64,000 bases of DNA from Phytophthora sp. 'mugwort' (taxonomy: Eukaryota; Oomycota; Peronosporomycetes; Peronosporales; Peronosporaceae), in contig JAUCEF010000005.1 in assembly GCA_033558025.1 (NCBI GenBank), positions 2,418,001 through 2,482,000 on the forward strand, in the 5' to 3' direction. Each line of letters opens with the position of its first letter. The stretch's first letter is position 1. The notes under the pieces were generated by a model. That model was not told where the DNA came from. It was given only the letters and a program-made list of their open reading frames with translations, and searched no databases. This document shows, in pieces, positions 1 to 13,000 of the stretch. Position numbers and translations under genes: made by a program.

Positions 1-2759
1 ACGGGGCCATGGTACCGAGTGAACTGTTCTTCCTTGGGGCAGTTGGCGTGGGGTACTAGAGGCGCTCGCTGGGCTTGGGCTCGGCGGAGTGAATTCCAAA
101 ATGACAGATCCCAGCGCTGGCGCACCGGCGGCGGCTCTTGTAAAAAGCGGTGGAGGAGTGATGGTCCCCTCACGCCCATGTGGCGTCTCCGCCAGTCAAG
201 AGGACGAAACCCCGGCAAGTTGCTGCTGGCCAGTCAGCGCATCGGAGCGACCAGGCCGCGAGGCTGGGAAAGGGCGACGGCTACGACCGTCTCATCTGCG
301 TAACCGGAAAGGGTTGTGTTTAACATCAGCCTGGCTTTGTATTCCTGCATAAGAAGCCAGTCCAGTTTTGGGGCGCCTGATTCCGTTCGGTGGGATCTCT
401 ATTTCGTTCAGCAGGTTTTCCGCATCTTCGACCCAACAAAGCGGCTGGGACACGCCCAAAATTGCCGTGATTGGGTTGATTGCCGCCGCCAGTGGCACCG
501 CGTCTTTGCAAACCTGTCGCTTTGCGCGGGGCGGCCGCGACACCCTCGTCACGCCGCACTGTGCGTCCACGGATTCGACTGCTGGCGCCGGGGCACAAGC
601 AGTCAGACGAAAGCTTCCATCGCCAAGTCAGCCTATCGTTCTCGGTGGGCAGGCGACGGAGGTCAACGGACTTTTGGTGGCTCAAGTTAAGCCTCAACGG
701 CTGTATGGTTCAAAACAATATCGGCCGGCATTTAACACTTCAAAAAGTTCATTCGTACCATTTCCAAGTTTAAACGTAGGAAGCCAAGTGTAGCTCGGCC
801 GTTACACAACCCAACGACGGATGGCTCAAATGATTGGCCGTCGGGACGACACGAAGGGCTGAGACAGCAGATGTTCCCACCACGGAAATCCAGCACCCGT
901 TAAACCAGATGTGCGTCCCACCATCGAGGATATCAGGGATGCCGGATTGTAGAGGGCGAGAAAAAGACCCGACCGTCATTGGATCGCAGGCCGGCGGCAA
1001 ACAGCAGCGTAGTGGTCTTTTGCATGAATCGGTCATGTTAGCGGCAGAACAGCCACAGCAACTGCTCTTGAGGGCTGTTTTTTGTTTTGTTTTTAGCTAT
1101 GGTGGAATGTCTCGGTCAAAACCAAGTTTGTACAAGTGCTGGATATCAATCCCTACCAAACCAAATTGATGTTAAGCAGCTTTCGTTCAAAAGGATATGC
1201 CTTGCCGCAGTAACCGTCGGTTTTCTGGCCAAACGTCTCAGCCCGCCGTCGACGTCATCCTTTCCGACTCTTCAGGATTCACGCGGCGTACGTGGCCGCA
1301 ACGGTTGGCTGCAAGACTGGCTCGGAAGCAGCGACTGATTTCTCTCCATGTTGGCCTTTGCATTCACGTCCAGCGCTCGGACGTCAGGGCCGTGGTGGCG
1401 TGCAGGAATGACTGGCTACTGGTGGTGACAGACATAATGGTCGCACGTGCACGCAGAGCCATCCGCTTAAAATGTTAAACGAAAGGGTATGTACCAATAG
1501 ATATGGAAATTCCATTGACCTGAACTACCGAGTGAAATCATTCGTACGATGAACGTTAGGCTCCTTATCCCGTTTATTCTGTCAGTGTTTGTCGTTGGAT
1601 GAGCACGCCATTGCGCGGGAGCACCCAACGTCGCCCGCGCTCCGCTGAAACGTTTAACTTCGACTGGTGACCGGGAATGCCACGTTGTACGTGTTCCTTC
1701 CTGCGTACTCTATCGTGAGTAGTAAAAGAGGCGATAATGCGGTGCCGATGCCGGCGCGGTTGTTCCGCCATGTGTGTGCCAGTGGATGCTTTTGAACGAA
1801 CGGCTTCTTGGTCAGCTTAGTTTTCGCGGTCGTCGCAAACGAAATCCTCTTTCCTGGCATCTCTTTCTTGTCCTGCCTCGCATCACACGGCTGGTGTTCG
1901 TAGCGCCGTCGTCTTAGCCTTCGTCTTCGTCTCATCTCATCTACATGTAGCCTGACCACCCTCTGCCGATTAAATGGTCGAACTTGCTGCTCCGTAATCT
2001 GCGCTCGTCACGACTGGCTAATAGACTGGCCTCCTCACGTGGTTGTTTTCTGGTTGCTGTTCGTTGCTCGCTCGCTCGCTGCAATCCGTTTTCCCCCTGT
2101 CGCGTTCACGCGGCGAAATGGCTTCACTGCTCGAGCGTTAGAGCCTCGACAACTCGCGGAGACCTTCACTCCTCTCCCAGCACAGCTCCTCGGGCCGTTT
2201 CTTGTTCAAGTCCGTCACGCCGTCGTCTGTTTCGTTGCTCAGTTCAATCGGATCCTTCGAGCTGCGGCAGCGCCCACTTGCCCTTTTCCACTCCCACCGA
2301 CAGACTTGTGACGCGCCAAAACACGTGGCCTTGGAGAGGTAAAGCGACGTGGCGTGAAACCTTCAGCCAAAAGCTCTCATTGTGACACAACGCTGAGTCA
2401 GCGAGCCTGTTAAACAGCATATCTCGCTGGTATCGACCAGAAAAGAGCTCATCATCAGCGGTCCCTAGAATTGGCGACATGCCACCACAACAACAAAACG
2501 CTGCAGACACAACGACACACGCCAGCACTGCACCGTACCGCCCTGCCGCAACGGTAACAGACTCAGATGTTACTTGCCGAGCCAAATGTACAAGCATCCG
2601 CATATAAACAACAGCATAGAACACACAAAGAAGCTTTTCCCAAAAACACCACATTTCGCTTTTTTCATTGGCAGTACCCACCCGGTTTGGACGTCCGCGT
2701 ACTTGCAAGCACACTTGTCATGCCCAGGCTGTACTTTAATTCATCACGCAGGCATGAAA
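1..2759. other. No supported gene (left-edge region)
   Basis: Open frames here are short, overlap on both strands and show no recognisable domain or splice pattern. The longest, on the minus strand at 2244-2714, has a hydrophobic stretch but no family resemblance. A short hydrophobic leader alone is not enough to call a gene. I see no convincing transposon open frame or terminal repeat. Confidence 0.5.
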
Positions 2760-4264
2760 TTACTCGTCCAGAGTTTTCTTGGTGTGGCACAGGGGCGACA
2801 TCGCAGTGTCCTTCGTGGCCGCAAGCGTTTCTACAGCAACCCATGGCGCTTTGGCCGACACACCGTCTAGATCAAAGTTAGGAGCACGAACGCTCGTACC
2901 TGGATGCGTGCTCACTGGAATGTATGTCGAGCCGTCGTCGGCTTGGTGGCTCGGGGTCCATGTGCACGGAAACAGAGAGCCAAAACGAAGGTGCTGGATA
3001 ACAGGCAGTTTCTTCAGCACTTCACCCTCATATAGCTTGAGCATGCCCCCGTTGGTTTTCTCCCACGATGGCAGAGCACTGATATCGTTCAGCATAGGCG
3101 ATGTCTCCGCAAAGGGCGAGCCCGCCTTCACTTCCTTGATAAACTTGATAGCATCCAGATACAAGTATTCCTTGTGGTTCGCGAGCAAAATACTCTCGTC
3201 GTGCACGCTTCCCGGGAGAATCTCGTGCTGTCCAATCAGCTGCGCAGATCCAAAGTAAAATGGGAGGCAGTGATAATCATCCAGACCCCAAACACCGTGC
3301 GAACCTGCCGGCTCCAGCATATATTGCTTCTGCAGACGGCGCATCAGCGCCAGGTACGCTGCAAACAATCTCAGCACAAGTGCTGGGAAGTCTGATTGCT
3401 TAAAGAAGCCCAGTTTGTGCAGACAGCCTGATAATAACAACGGCAAATAGGAACAAATCAGCACCCTCTCCACACAGGCAGTTCCTCACTTTGTGGCACG
3501 TACAAATCCACACAATGAAGCTGGTTTCATGGCCCGTGCCGTAGTCGATCCGAACACGGTTGCCAAATGAGTCGTCGAGGTACGCCGCCAGCTCGATGAC
3601 AGCGCCGTGAAGCTCCTCAGGCAGCATGTTCTCCTGCATAGCAGGCGTTCTCTGTTCACAAGCACAACATGCAAGCACAGTAGTGTTAACCTCAAGCCCA
3701 CCCCTTCCTGCACACGGGCTCTACTCTCTTTTTCTACTTACCTCGACCACTCGGTCGTAGAATGTCCGGAAAGCCTTGTTGCCGAAGCGCATGGGCTGCT
3801 GGATGGGCGGAATCTCATCGATCCATGAGCTTATCTCGTTCACCAGGTCCACAGCTTTCTGGACGTTCTGTAAACGTCGCCACAAGCCACAAAATAAAAC
3901 ATAAGTAAATATCTTCCCCACGCTCTCATCGCTCCGCTGATGCCGCACCGATGAGACTTCGTACTTGCTGGAGATCCGCTTGCCCTTAACACTCTCGTTC
4001 AGGTGCTTCACAAACACCAGGATCATTTGTTGGGCCTATGGAAACGTAGAGAAAAAGTCACATAAACCAAGAAGAAAGAAAACAAGAAGAATCAGACGTT
4101 CGAAGCGAAGCAAAACGACAGAGAAGGGGCAACAGGGGACGAGAGCGACGCCCACACGGATTTACAAGACGTACCGGAGAGCCCAGGAAGTGGTGCAGGT
4201 CGCGCTGCGCGAAAATGGCGCGTGAAGGCTCTTTATAGCCATCACCAGTTCCCGAATCACTCAT
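2760..4264 (-). CDS. PTPA: Serine/threonine phosphatase 2A activator (PTPA), 5 exons
   Basis: PTPA is a PP2A-specific peptidyl-prolyl isomerase-like chaperone that helps load metal and activate the PP2A catalytic subunit in cytosol and nucleus. Exons are 4264-4175, 4035-3949, 3867-3742, 3633-3504 and 3427-2760; all junctions are GT-AG and the frame closes to 366 aa. Family hallmarks are visible: RFGNKAFRTFYDR, the conserved RIDYGTGHE motif, FIVWICCLHKLGFF (formed across the last intron), and EPAGSHGVWGLDDYHCLPF. The C-terminal part (SHQADDGSTY onward, about 80 residues) is less conserved and makes the protein somewhat longer than the core family. The start ATG at 4264 gives a short N-terminal leader before the fold. 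No unusual loss of key residues was seen. Confidence 0.93.
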
Positions 4265-5635
4265 GGTCTCGGGCGCGTGCTTTTGCTTCGTTCTCTGGCT
4301 CCCCTTGAAATTCTTTTTAGGTTGTTAAGTGCGAAATTGTCACTACAGGATGTGTTTAGTGACAGGCAACTTCAACATGGCTTCTTATCGCACGAGTTCT
4401 AGTACCACACCCAGTAGTTGCGGGCTTGCTCGGTTCGTTGCCATTAAGGTGAGGTTGGCTCAGTACAACTGAGTTTCTTCTGCAATTGCAACGCTAAGAG
4501 GGCCCTGTCTGTACATGATAGATCTTTCCGGTGTGGAAATCGTAGCAAAACCTCCTGACACTGCGTCTCATACTTGCTCGGTCATACCACTCAATCGGAG
4601 TATCCTCGCCGTTTATTTAATGCGCAGTTCCGCCCGAGGTTTAAAATCGTCCATCAGGTGGTGCCATCAACACAACCTTGTGCCCGATGTTGCCCGGACG
4701 TCATCAATTTTCGGAGATATACTCTTGCGTGGCGAGATACGGGAAGCAACCAAGAGAGGGATCTATTTGCTTCGTCAAGAAATGCCAATTGCATTACTTC
4801 TATGAGAGTGAGTGCTGCGCCCAACTGAAAAAGTAGCGGATGAAAGTCACATATAACGACTATCGGAGGAGAGCGGTTGCGAGCGCGCGTAGCCATAGCA
4901 AACCCGCGCGGGGTGCCCGCGAAGCAGGGCTGCGCGGTATTTGCGGAGGCGGGCCTAGCACCGAGCTTTTCAGCGAGCCGAGCACTGTAGCGGGCCAAAC
5001 TTAGAATCTTTTTTTCGCAAGAGCGCAGCGACTGCCTTTGCGAAACAAAGCCCAAGACCGCGTTGCCATCGGTCCTCGAAAGGGCTCGGGTAAAGTGTGA
5101 TATGAGACATTCAATACAAAACGTAAATAAACGAAAAATGTGACGCGGCGAGTTGGGCGCAGCAACGCATGCCTACTAATAGTAGAAACAACATGCAAAA
5201 TATGAACCGGAAAGACTAAGGTCACGGTGTGATCTGGACCACCCACCCGTGCATCGCTGAGTACACGAGTTACAGGCATTGAACAAATCTTACAATATTA
5301 TCATCTAAATATTAAGTTGACAAGTCATCTACTACCGTAGTATATATTAAGGTGACAAGACAACATATTAACTTTAGTATATTATTCTATAATTCACTGT
5401 ACTATGGGTTTGGGTTTATTTTTCAGTATAAAAACAAATACAAATGATTGTAAAGTACGCTTGTATTTTACCACGGTGTTACCACTCACTTCAACTTATC
5501 ACAGGTATACGGTAATACCGACATGAAATTGCGTGCGACACGTATACCGGTAATTGCCGGTTCATAATTCCCCCTTGTCGAAGGCATAATCGCCCGCTTC
5601 AAGCCTGCTTCCTCCTTCGTGCTCTCTGCGTGGCC
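4265..5635. other. Intergenic region: GC-rich patch and AT-rich patch
   Basis: No gene is supported. About 4870-5100 is a GC-rich stretch with short imperfect palindromes, unlike the surrounding DNA. About 5280-5480 is strongly AT-rich. It separates the divergent PTPA and strumpellin genes, so promoters for both should lie near its ends. I saw no clear transposon ORF. Confidence 0.45.
5309..5359. repeat. Short imperfect direct repeat in AT-rich DNA
   Basis: ATATTAAGTTGACAAG at 5309-5324 recurs as ATATTAAGGTGACAAG at 5344-5359, differing at one position, with a 35-bp period. It lies about 280 bp upstream of the strumpellin start. It could be a regulatory repeat or chance in AT-rich sequence. 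Confidence 0.45.
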
Positions 5636-8600
5636 ATGGAGTTCCTCGCTGAGGAGAACGACTGCGGGCAGACGCTGCTTCGTCTCGTGAGTCGTGGTAG
5701 CGCCATCATCGCCGAGCTGCTGCGTCTGTCCAACAACATCCCAGGGTGCATTGGCTTGGGAAGACGAGGATTCACAAGTCTGCGCCATCTTTTTCTGACT
5801 TGCAGTTTGTATGCTGCAGGGTGTTCATGGGGCCCTCGCATGTGGAAGACCCCGAACAGCTTAAGTATCTCAATATCCTCTTCGACTTTGCGTACCTGAA
5901 GAATCCCGAGGACTTCGAGAACATGGTCAACAGCAATACGGTGTGTAGAATGGGGCACCGACACTTGGGTGGGCGGAACGTTGGGCCTGATTCGGTGGGG
6001 TTTATTGCTGTCTTTTGACTGTAGGAACTGCTAGACGTGGATGACGAGTTCATGGACAACCATGAGGACATTCTGGACCGATTCTACCAGCTCTTTGACG
6101 GCGTCTACAAGGTTTGGTGCTGTACAACCTTGAAGATTGCAAGGTGTTGTCTCACTTGGGTGATTATTGCTATTATGTGCGTCCGGGCAGTATATCAGCG
6201 ACTACTTGGAGTTCCTGGACAATCTGGAGAAAGGGTTCTTCATCCAGCATACGCTGGCCAACATTCTGCTGGATACGGACGGTGCGCAACTCATGTGCGA
6301 GGCGTTGTACCTCTACGGAGTGATCTTGCTTCTGCTGGACCGCAAGATCCCCGGTCCGACGCGAGAGAAAATGGTCATTGCCTTCTACCGAAGCAAGGGC
6401 GAGTCTGCGCTCGAAAACATCGATGAGGTCTGCAAATTGTGCCGTGTGACGGGATACCTGCCTGGTCAGCCGAAGCCGGCGCAATACCCGGAGCGATATT
6501 TCAAGCGTTTTCAACCCCCAGAGGAAGTCGTGAGCATGGTGATCGGCAAACTGCAGTCTGATGATGTGTATCTGCAAGAACCCTGCTTTCCTCATCGTAC
6601 CCACCGTTCTACTCGACTTGCAGCACAGGCGTCGATGCTGTTTGTGATTTTATTCTTTGCTCCGGACATTCTAATTCACGAAAAGGCGAGCATGCGTGAA
6701 ATTGTCGATCGTCACTTCAACGACAACTTTATCTTGACGACATACATGGGAGCAGTAGCTGATCTGTCGCTGGAGTGGGCGTCATATCCAGCGGCGCGCT
6801 TGGCACTCGCTAATACGTTGGAACCCTCCAATATCGCGCACATTACAAAAAAGAAGGCTCAACAGACGCAGCGCTCCATTGAGGAGCTTAACTATTTCCT
6901 TACGGAAGGTGTGCTCACGGAAATGTACGTACTGGAGAACCTCGACCCATTATTGGATTGCATCCGTAATGCCAACGTGACGATCCGATGGACTATGATG
7001 CACTCGCGCATTCAGCCAATGATCCCGATGATGGAGAACTCTACTGCGCAGCGTGAAATCTTTGATAAAGGCACAGATCCGGACAAGTTGATCACGCTGC
7101 TGCTTAAGGTCTCGCAATTGGAGTGGAAGCTGAAGCAAATGTTTGAAGCTCTACTTGCTACCAAAGAAGATCGGTGGCAGCGTTGCATGAAGGAGACGTC
7201 AGAACGTATGGAAGAGCTTAGCGAGTACTTTTCAGGTGAGAAGCCGCTTACCCGCGTGGAACGCAATGAGGACCTCATGAAGTGGTTTAAGGACTTGGCT
7301 GAGAAAGTAAACAGTCTGGACTACGTGGATCACATTAAGGCTGGGCGGCGAATCAAGCGCCTAATTGAGGCGTTGGGTCACGTTGAACAGTTTGACCAGA
7401 TCGATACGAACCTGCAAGTGAAAGCGTACTTGGAGGAGTCTCGAGAGTTTCTCACTGAGATGGTGCGCACCGTGCGCATTCGAGACGAAGTCATGGGTAT
7501 TATCGAGAACGTATCGGACTTGTCGTACGGTTGGGAGATCATTAACGACTTCATGAAGATCCTGCATCAGCGTGTGAAAAACGATCCGTCCTCTGTTATC
7601 CTGCTGCGTGCAATGTTCCTGAAATTTGCATCGATCCTGGATGTACCGCTTACACGTATCCATCAATGTGGGTCGGAGGATGTGATCTCGGTGGCTGAGT
7701 ATTACTCGGCTGAGCTTGTGGACTACGTGCGGCGCGTGATGGAAGTCATTCCACAGAGTGTTTTCCGTATCTTGGCGGGTATCATCAAGCTGCAGACAGA
7801 CCACATGAAACCAATTCCTGTGAAATTTGAGAACACGTTGCTGAAGAACCACGCCCAGCTGAACGAACGCTACCGCCTCGCGCGTGCAACCAACGAGGTT
7901 TCCAAGTACACTGAAGGTATTCTGGCTATGAAGCGTACTTTACTGGGTATTATTGAAGTTGACCCTCGACAGGTACTGGAGGATGGGTTGCGCAAGGAGC
8001 TCGTGTACCGCGTGTCGCTCGCTTTCCACGACGTGCTGATCTTTGAGAAGAATACGTCCGAAGAGTGCAACGAGATCTTTGTTAACCTGGCTTCAAACCT
8101 TGACGCTTACCGACTCTCATTCGAGTATATTCAAGACTACATCGGCATTTACGGTCTGCGCATGTGGCATGAAGAGCTATCGCGCATTATCAATTATAAT
8201 GTCGAGCAGGAATGCAACCGTTACTTGAAGAAAAAGGTGTACGACCGTGCGTCGCAGTACCAGAGTCGTGCTATTCCGATTCCGCGCTTCCAGCCGCCAT
8301 CAGGCGATATGAGCGTCAACTTTATGGGGCGCCTCATGCATGCGCTTTTCATCATGACTGACCCACACACAACAATTTACTCCCCGCAGTCGATCGGGTG
8401 GTTCTCTGAAGATGGCAACGAAGTTTGTGGTATTGGTGCCTTCAGTGTTCTTCATAAGAGCGTGGGCCTGCTCGGTCTTGCGGGTCTGGACCGAATGCTC
8501 TCGTTCCGAATTGTGCATACGCTTAATAACTTGGTTAAGTTCTGGGGGTCAGCTGTGACGCCTTACTTCCCGCTCCTGGATCAGCTCTCCGCAGCGCTTG

Positions 8601-9364
8601 TGCCCGAGTGGAAACTGCCCGAGCACTCGACGAAGTTGTACGAGGCAGCGTTGAAAAAGGTGGAGAAGATCATGAGCAAGCTGCTCAAGGCCGTGCTTAT
8701 TATCGGCCAGGCAGCACTCATCCGACGACAAATTTCAAGCGAACTCTCGTTCTCAAGCCGTTTGGATGCTAATTTGTTGGCTACGACGCTGGATACGCTC
8801 AACATTTCGCTCTTGAATGATATACGCGCACACTACCGTGACCCGAAGAACAAACCGTACCCTGGCAACGATGCCAACCCTGTACTTGTCGAACTGAATA
8901 AGTATTTGGAGAACACTGGCGCCAATGATCCGTTCCAGAAAATCTACGTTACAGTCGCAGAACCTATGGAGGGTCTTGCAGCCATGTTCATGCTCTTTGT
9001 GGTAGCCTACATGCCGAAGCTTCAGTACGACCGCAACTTCGGCGCGCTCAGTCGCGTTGGGAAGAACCCGATCGATGGCGAGCCTCTGCTCGTAGGCATC
9101 CTCACTATCTTTAAGCAGTTCCATCCGTCTTATACGGAGAAGTTCCTGGCTTATTTGGGCCAATTTGTGCGTACCAAGGTGAACGACATTTTTGCTGAGA
9201 AAGCTGACAAGAAGGGCAAGCCGTCTTCGTTACCAACGGAGCTACCCGTGGACGTAGTCAACACACTAATTTTCATGCTCGAGATCGCCCGCTGCGCTAA
9301 GATCAAGCGCAGCATCCTAGATGGCCATGTTCCTGCGTACGTTTTTGATGCGATTCAGCTCTAA
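5636..9364 (+). CDS. WASHC5: WASH complex subunit 5 / strumpellin, 4 exons
   Basis: Strumpellin is the large scaffold subunit of the WASH complex, which activates Arp2/3 to build branched actin on endosomes for cargo sorting. Exons are 5636-5745, 5820-5940, 6025-6111 and 6191-9364, all GT-AG, giving 1,163 aa; the human protein is of very similar length. The N-terminus [19 protein letters not shown] and the following [14 protein letters not shown] are close to the strumpellin start. Further matches in order are [76 protein letters not shown] and the C-terminal [12 protein letters not shown]. The ATG at 5636 is chosen because homology begins there. The fourth exon carries about 90% of the coding sequence. 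No frameshift or truncation is visible. Confidence 0.95.
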
Positions 9365-10042
9365 CCTTGGCGCATTACGTCGCAACTCGATGATGGATTA
9401 ATTCTTGCAAAAGAGCAAAGCCACAGGAAGCTGATCAAGAGCAAGGCGAACATAAAAAAAATCTAATGCACAATATAACTAGATTCCTCACATCGTACAA
9501 CAATGTTGGCGTGGTCTCAGCTTCATCACGCACGATGAAGAGCGGCTAGGTGCTCCTTTGTCACAATTGTGGGGTTAATAACTCGTTCTCTGATATTCTT
9601 CTCCGTCAATCTGGGGTGATGTCGCTAGATCGTACCGATGCGCTTAGCATTTGAGCCTCGGCTCCGCTTCCTCGCGAGTAGTAAATGCCCAGGACGCGAG
9701 CTGGAGTGGATCAGAAACTTCAATCATTGTTAGTTCGGGGCCTCGTGCGATCCGATTGTGCTAGTAGCTAGGTTACCAGCAAGGTGTAGCTAACTTTACA
9801 CCATTCTTTCGGTAGATCACAGTGCAAGTTATTTTGCCAGCACCAACGGCGGCAACAGGTCATTTTGAACGACATCAAGCGCGGGATGGGCCGTGATTTT
9901 TTCGTGGATGCTCTCAAGTTACTGTTATTGGGTACTTCGAAATTTTGCTCCATTCTACTCCTATCAGAGTTGTGCTTGCCAGTCCAAACCAAATCCAAAT
10001 CTGCAGGCAACACCTTTCACCAATGCTATCTCTCGGTCCAGC
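9365..10042. other. Convergent intergenic region, no gene seen
   Basis: This separates the 3' ends of the strumpellin and kinase genes. It is AT-leaning at its left end and has only short open frames without recognisable content. It should hold both 3' untranslated regions. Confidence 0.5.
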
Positions 10043-13000
10043 CTACCCAAAACGGAAGGTGTGTAGCATGTCCACGACGGCATCAAGGCTAATTCGTTGG
10101 TTGGGCTCATAGCAACACATGTGCTGGATTAGGCTCCACTGGAAGTCGGTAAGTTTTTTTGGGCGAGGTGGGAGCACTTTCCGCTTGGTTACGTGAAACT
10201 TTACAGCAGCTTCAGGCACACCAGTCCATGGAATATTTCCGCTAAAAAGCTCCAAGATGCACATTCCGAACCCGTAAATGTCCGACATCACGGTGGGATC
10301 TTCACCCTTTAAATATTCAGGAGCCTTCCATGGCACCGCGCCGACGTTGGCGTGGGCAGTATGTCTGCCATTCCCCGACCGCTTCAAAACACTCATACCA
10401 AAGTCTCCCAATTTGATGGTCTTGCCGTCTGTGCCTACCATGAAGTTATTCCCCTTCAGGTCGCAGTGGACAATGCCACGTTCGTGTAGGTACTTCAAAC
10501 CAATTCCCGCTAGCAGAAGACAGCGCATGATGTCGGACGGGTCTCCTCCTTTCTCTTCATAATTGTAACCTGGTCTCGCACACGCAAGCGACTTGACATG
10601 AGCGTTAAGGGATGTTGATTTGGCTGGCTCACAGACGAAAAAAGGTGTCCCGACATGGCATGCTCCGTAGAGATGAACCACATTCTGGTGGTTTAGCATA
10701 AACCAATTGTCTGCTTCACGTCGAAACAACTCCATCGCATCTTCTGCACTTGATTGATTGCTGTTTCTTGGTGGAGACATACTCTTTACAAGAGATTTCG
10801 CCGGCTCTTGGGATTTCAGGATCTTTACCACGACGTCTGTATCAAACCATTTACCGTAATATACATCTCCGAAACCACCTTGAGCAATATACTTTCCCAA
10901 CACTACCTCATACGGAGGAATGAACCAGCTCGGAACCCCCTCAGCATCGTCGCCTATCGACTCCAGAACCTTAAGAGCCAGCGTGATAGCCTCAAGGACA
11001 GAGTTCGGATAGGAACTTCGGCGCTTGTGCAGCTCAAACTGGAGCAGCATTTGTGCCTCCAGTCTGTCTTTGGGGTCACTCAGCTGCTGTTCGAGCGCTT
11101 CCGTATTCTTAAGGCATGCCTGAAAAGCACGAAGCTGCTCGCGGCGCATCTTGTTCCATCGGATCTGCCAGTCCTCGATGTCTTGAGTATCCGAAGTGGT
11201 GTAAATTAAATCCATCGAGTCTTCACGAATGTCAGCGAGCGTAACATGTGCTGGCGGAGCCTGAACTGATAAAACATCATTGTGTAGTTCTGCTAGTGTC
11301 AGAAGGCGATCAATCTCGTGATGGAAAATAGCAATATTCTGTGCCACTGCTCGCGATGCACAGAAACTCGCGATCGCACTACTGCTGGACTGTTCTTTCC
11401 CGAGATCACGCCTCGTGAGCATATCGTAGAAAAGATCCAAGATGCCTACAAAACCTTCCATAACGACAGTGGCATCGTTGACATTCTCGCGTATTTGTAG
11501 TAGCTCACGTACGCCGGTTAAGCGATCGAGTACGTGTTGGAGCATATTTTCGTTAGCCCCCGGCATATTCTTGTATAGCCTCCCCAGGCGAGGCATTGCC
11601 CTCGCAACTTTTTCGTTCATTTTTGGCACAATATAGTCGTCGATATGTTCTGGTGGTGTGTACTTTTCTTCAGTGTTCGACTCATCTTCTGAGCCCATGC
11701 TCACACTCAGATCCACAGGCGGCTTCTTGCCAGTTTCCTTCGGCTCTGCGGCCTTGACGAACGCTCGTAGTTGATGCACGACGTACCACATGCTGACTCT
11801 CCTTTCAGGTGTTCTCGCGCACATTCTTTCAACCAAATCCCATTCGTGTTCGGCTAAGAATTGCGGAGGTTCGGATGGGAGCACAAGCACCTTTTCATCA
11901 CTGTACATCGAAACCCATTGACGAGTGTTGTAGATGGCCAGTCCAAAGGCAAAGATATCGTTCGGCACACTCCACGTGGGCGCATGCAGCTCATGCATGT
12001 GGCCTTCGTCGCCGTTCTGTGAGAGTGCCGCCCCCAAATCCTTCATATTAAACAAATTGTTGGAGACACCTCGCTGTAACGAGGCCGACACTTTCCTCTT
12101 AACAGGTACAAGGCCCAGCCCACGCAGTACTCCACTGGCAGTGACATGGTGTCGAGCCAATAGTCTGTTATCCTCAAAGTCTCGGTATCCAAGCTCGCGT
12201 TCGTGCAAGTACTGCAGCCCAAGTGCCCATCCGAGTAGCGGCTCCCATGACTGCGCGTTCGCGCGGTTCGAAATGAGAGGCTCTGCCGGTTCGTGCACAA
12301 CAAACGGCTCCTTTCCAATATGACACGCACCCAGCATTTTCGCCACATGAGGGTGGTTTAAATCTGCCCACACCGCTGCCTGGCGTAGACACGCCTCCTC
12401 TTCGTCTTCCCAGCTTTGATGATCCCCTCCACACCCTCTCAAGACGTCTCCAGTCTCACACTTGCTAACTCGAACAGAGTCCAGATAGCAGATGCCTCCC
12501 TGGTCGCAAAGCAGGTCATTTGGCGACAAGAACCAGCTTGGAGGGTCCCCAACGAGCACAACGTCGGAGTAGTTAACCACCCGCCCATAGACATCAGAGA
12601 TCACGTCCAGCTCCTCGGGCGTCAGGAACTTCTCGTAGTGTGTCAAGTCATGTTTCAGCAGCGTCAGCAGTTCCATCTGCTGGGTTTCGTCGCCCATAGC
12701 TTCAATCAGGCGTTGCTCGTCCTGGAGAATGCCTTGGAACAGCTGCACTCGCTCTTGACGCTCCAGCTCCAGCTGTTCCCTCCACTGTCGAATGTCCTCC
12801 GTCACCTTAATGCCTAGCACTTCCATGTACGACTCCACCACGCGGCCAAAGCGCAGCAAAATGTTCACGACGCGCCCAGTCGACGCCAACTTGAGCAGCA
12901 CGCGCGTCTCCTTCTCGTACGCGCTTAACTCCCCACTCAGATTCAACCCGCGACGACAAGTGCTGTTGGCCGCCACGAAGTCATTGCGCAAGGCCACCAA

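Noticed and set aside
2244..2714. 156-codon minus-strand frame with a hydrophobic segment
   Set aside because: No family resemblance, no promoter element and no plausible start. Probably chance.
5630..5899. Continuous frame from the strumpellin start through its first intron
   Set aside because: Reading through gives no homology after NNIP, whereas splicing at 5745/5820 restores it.
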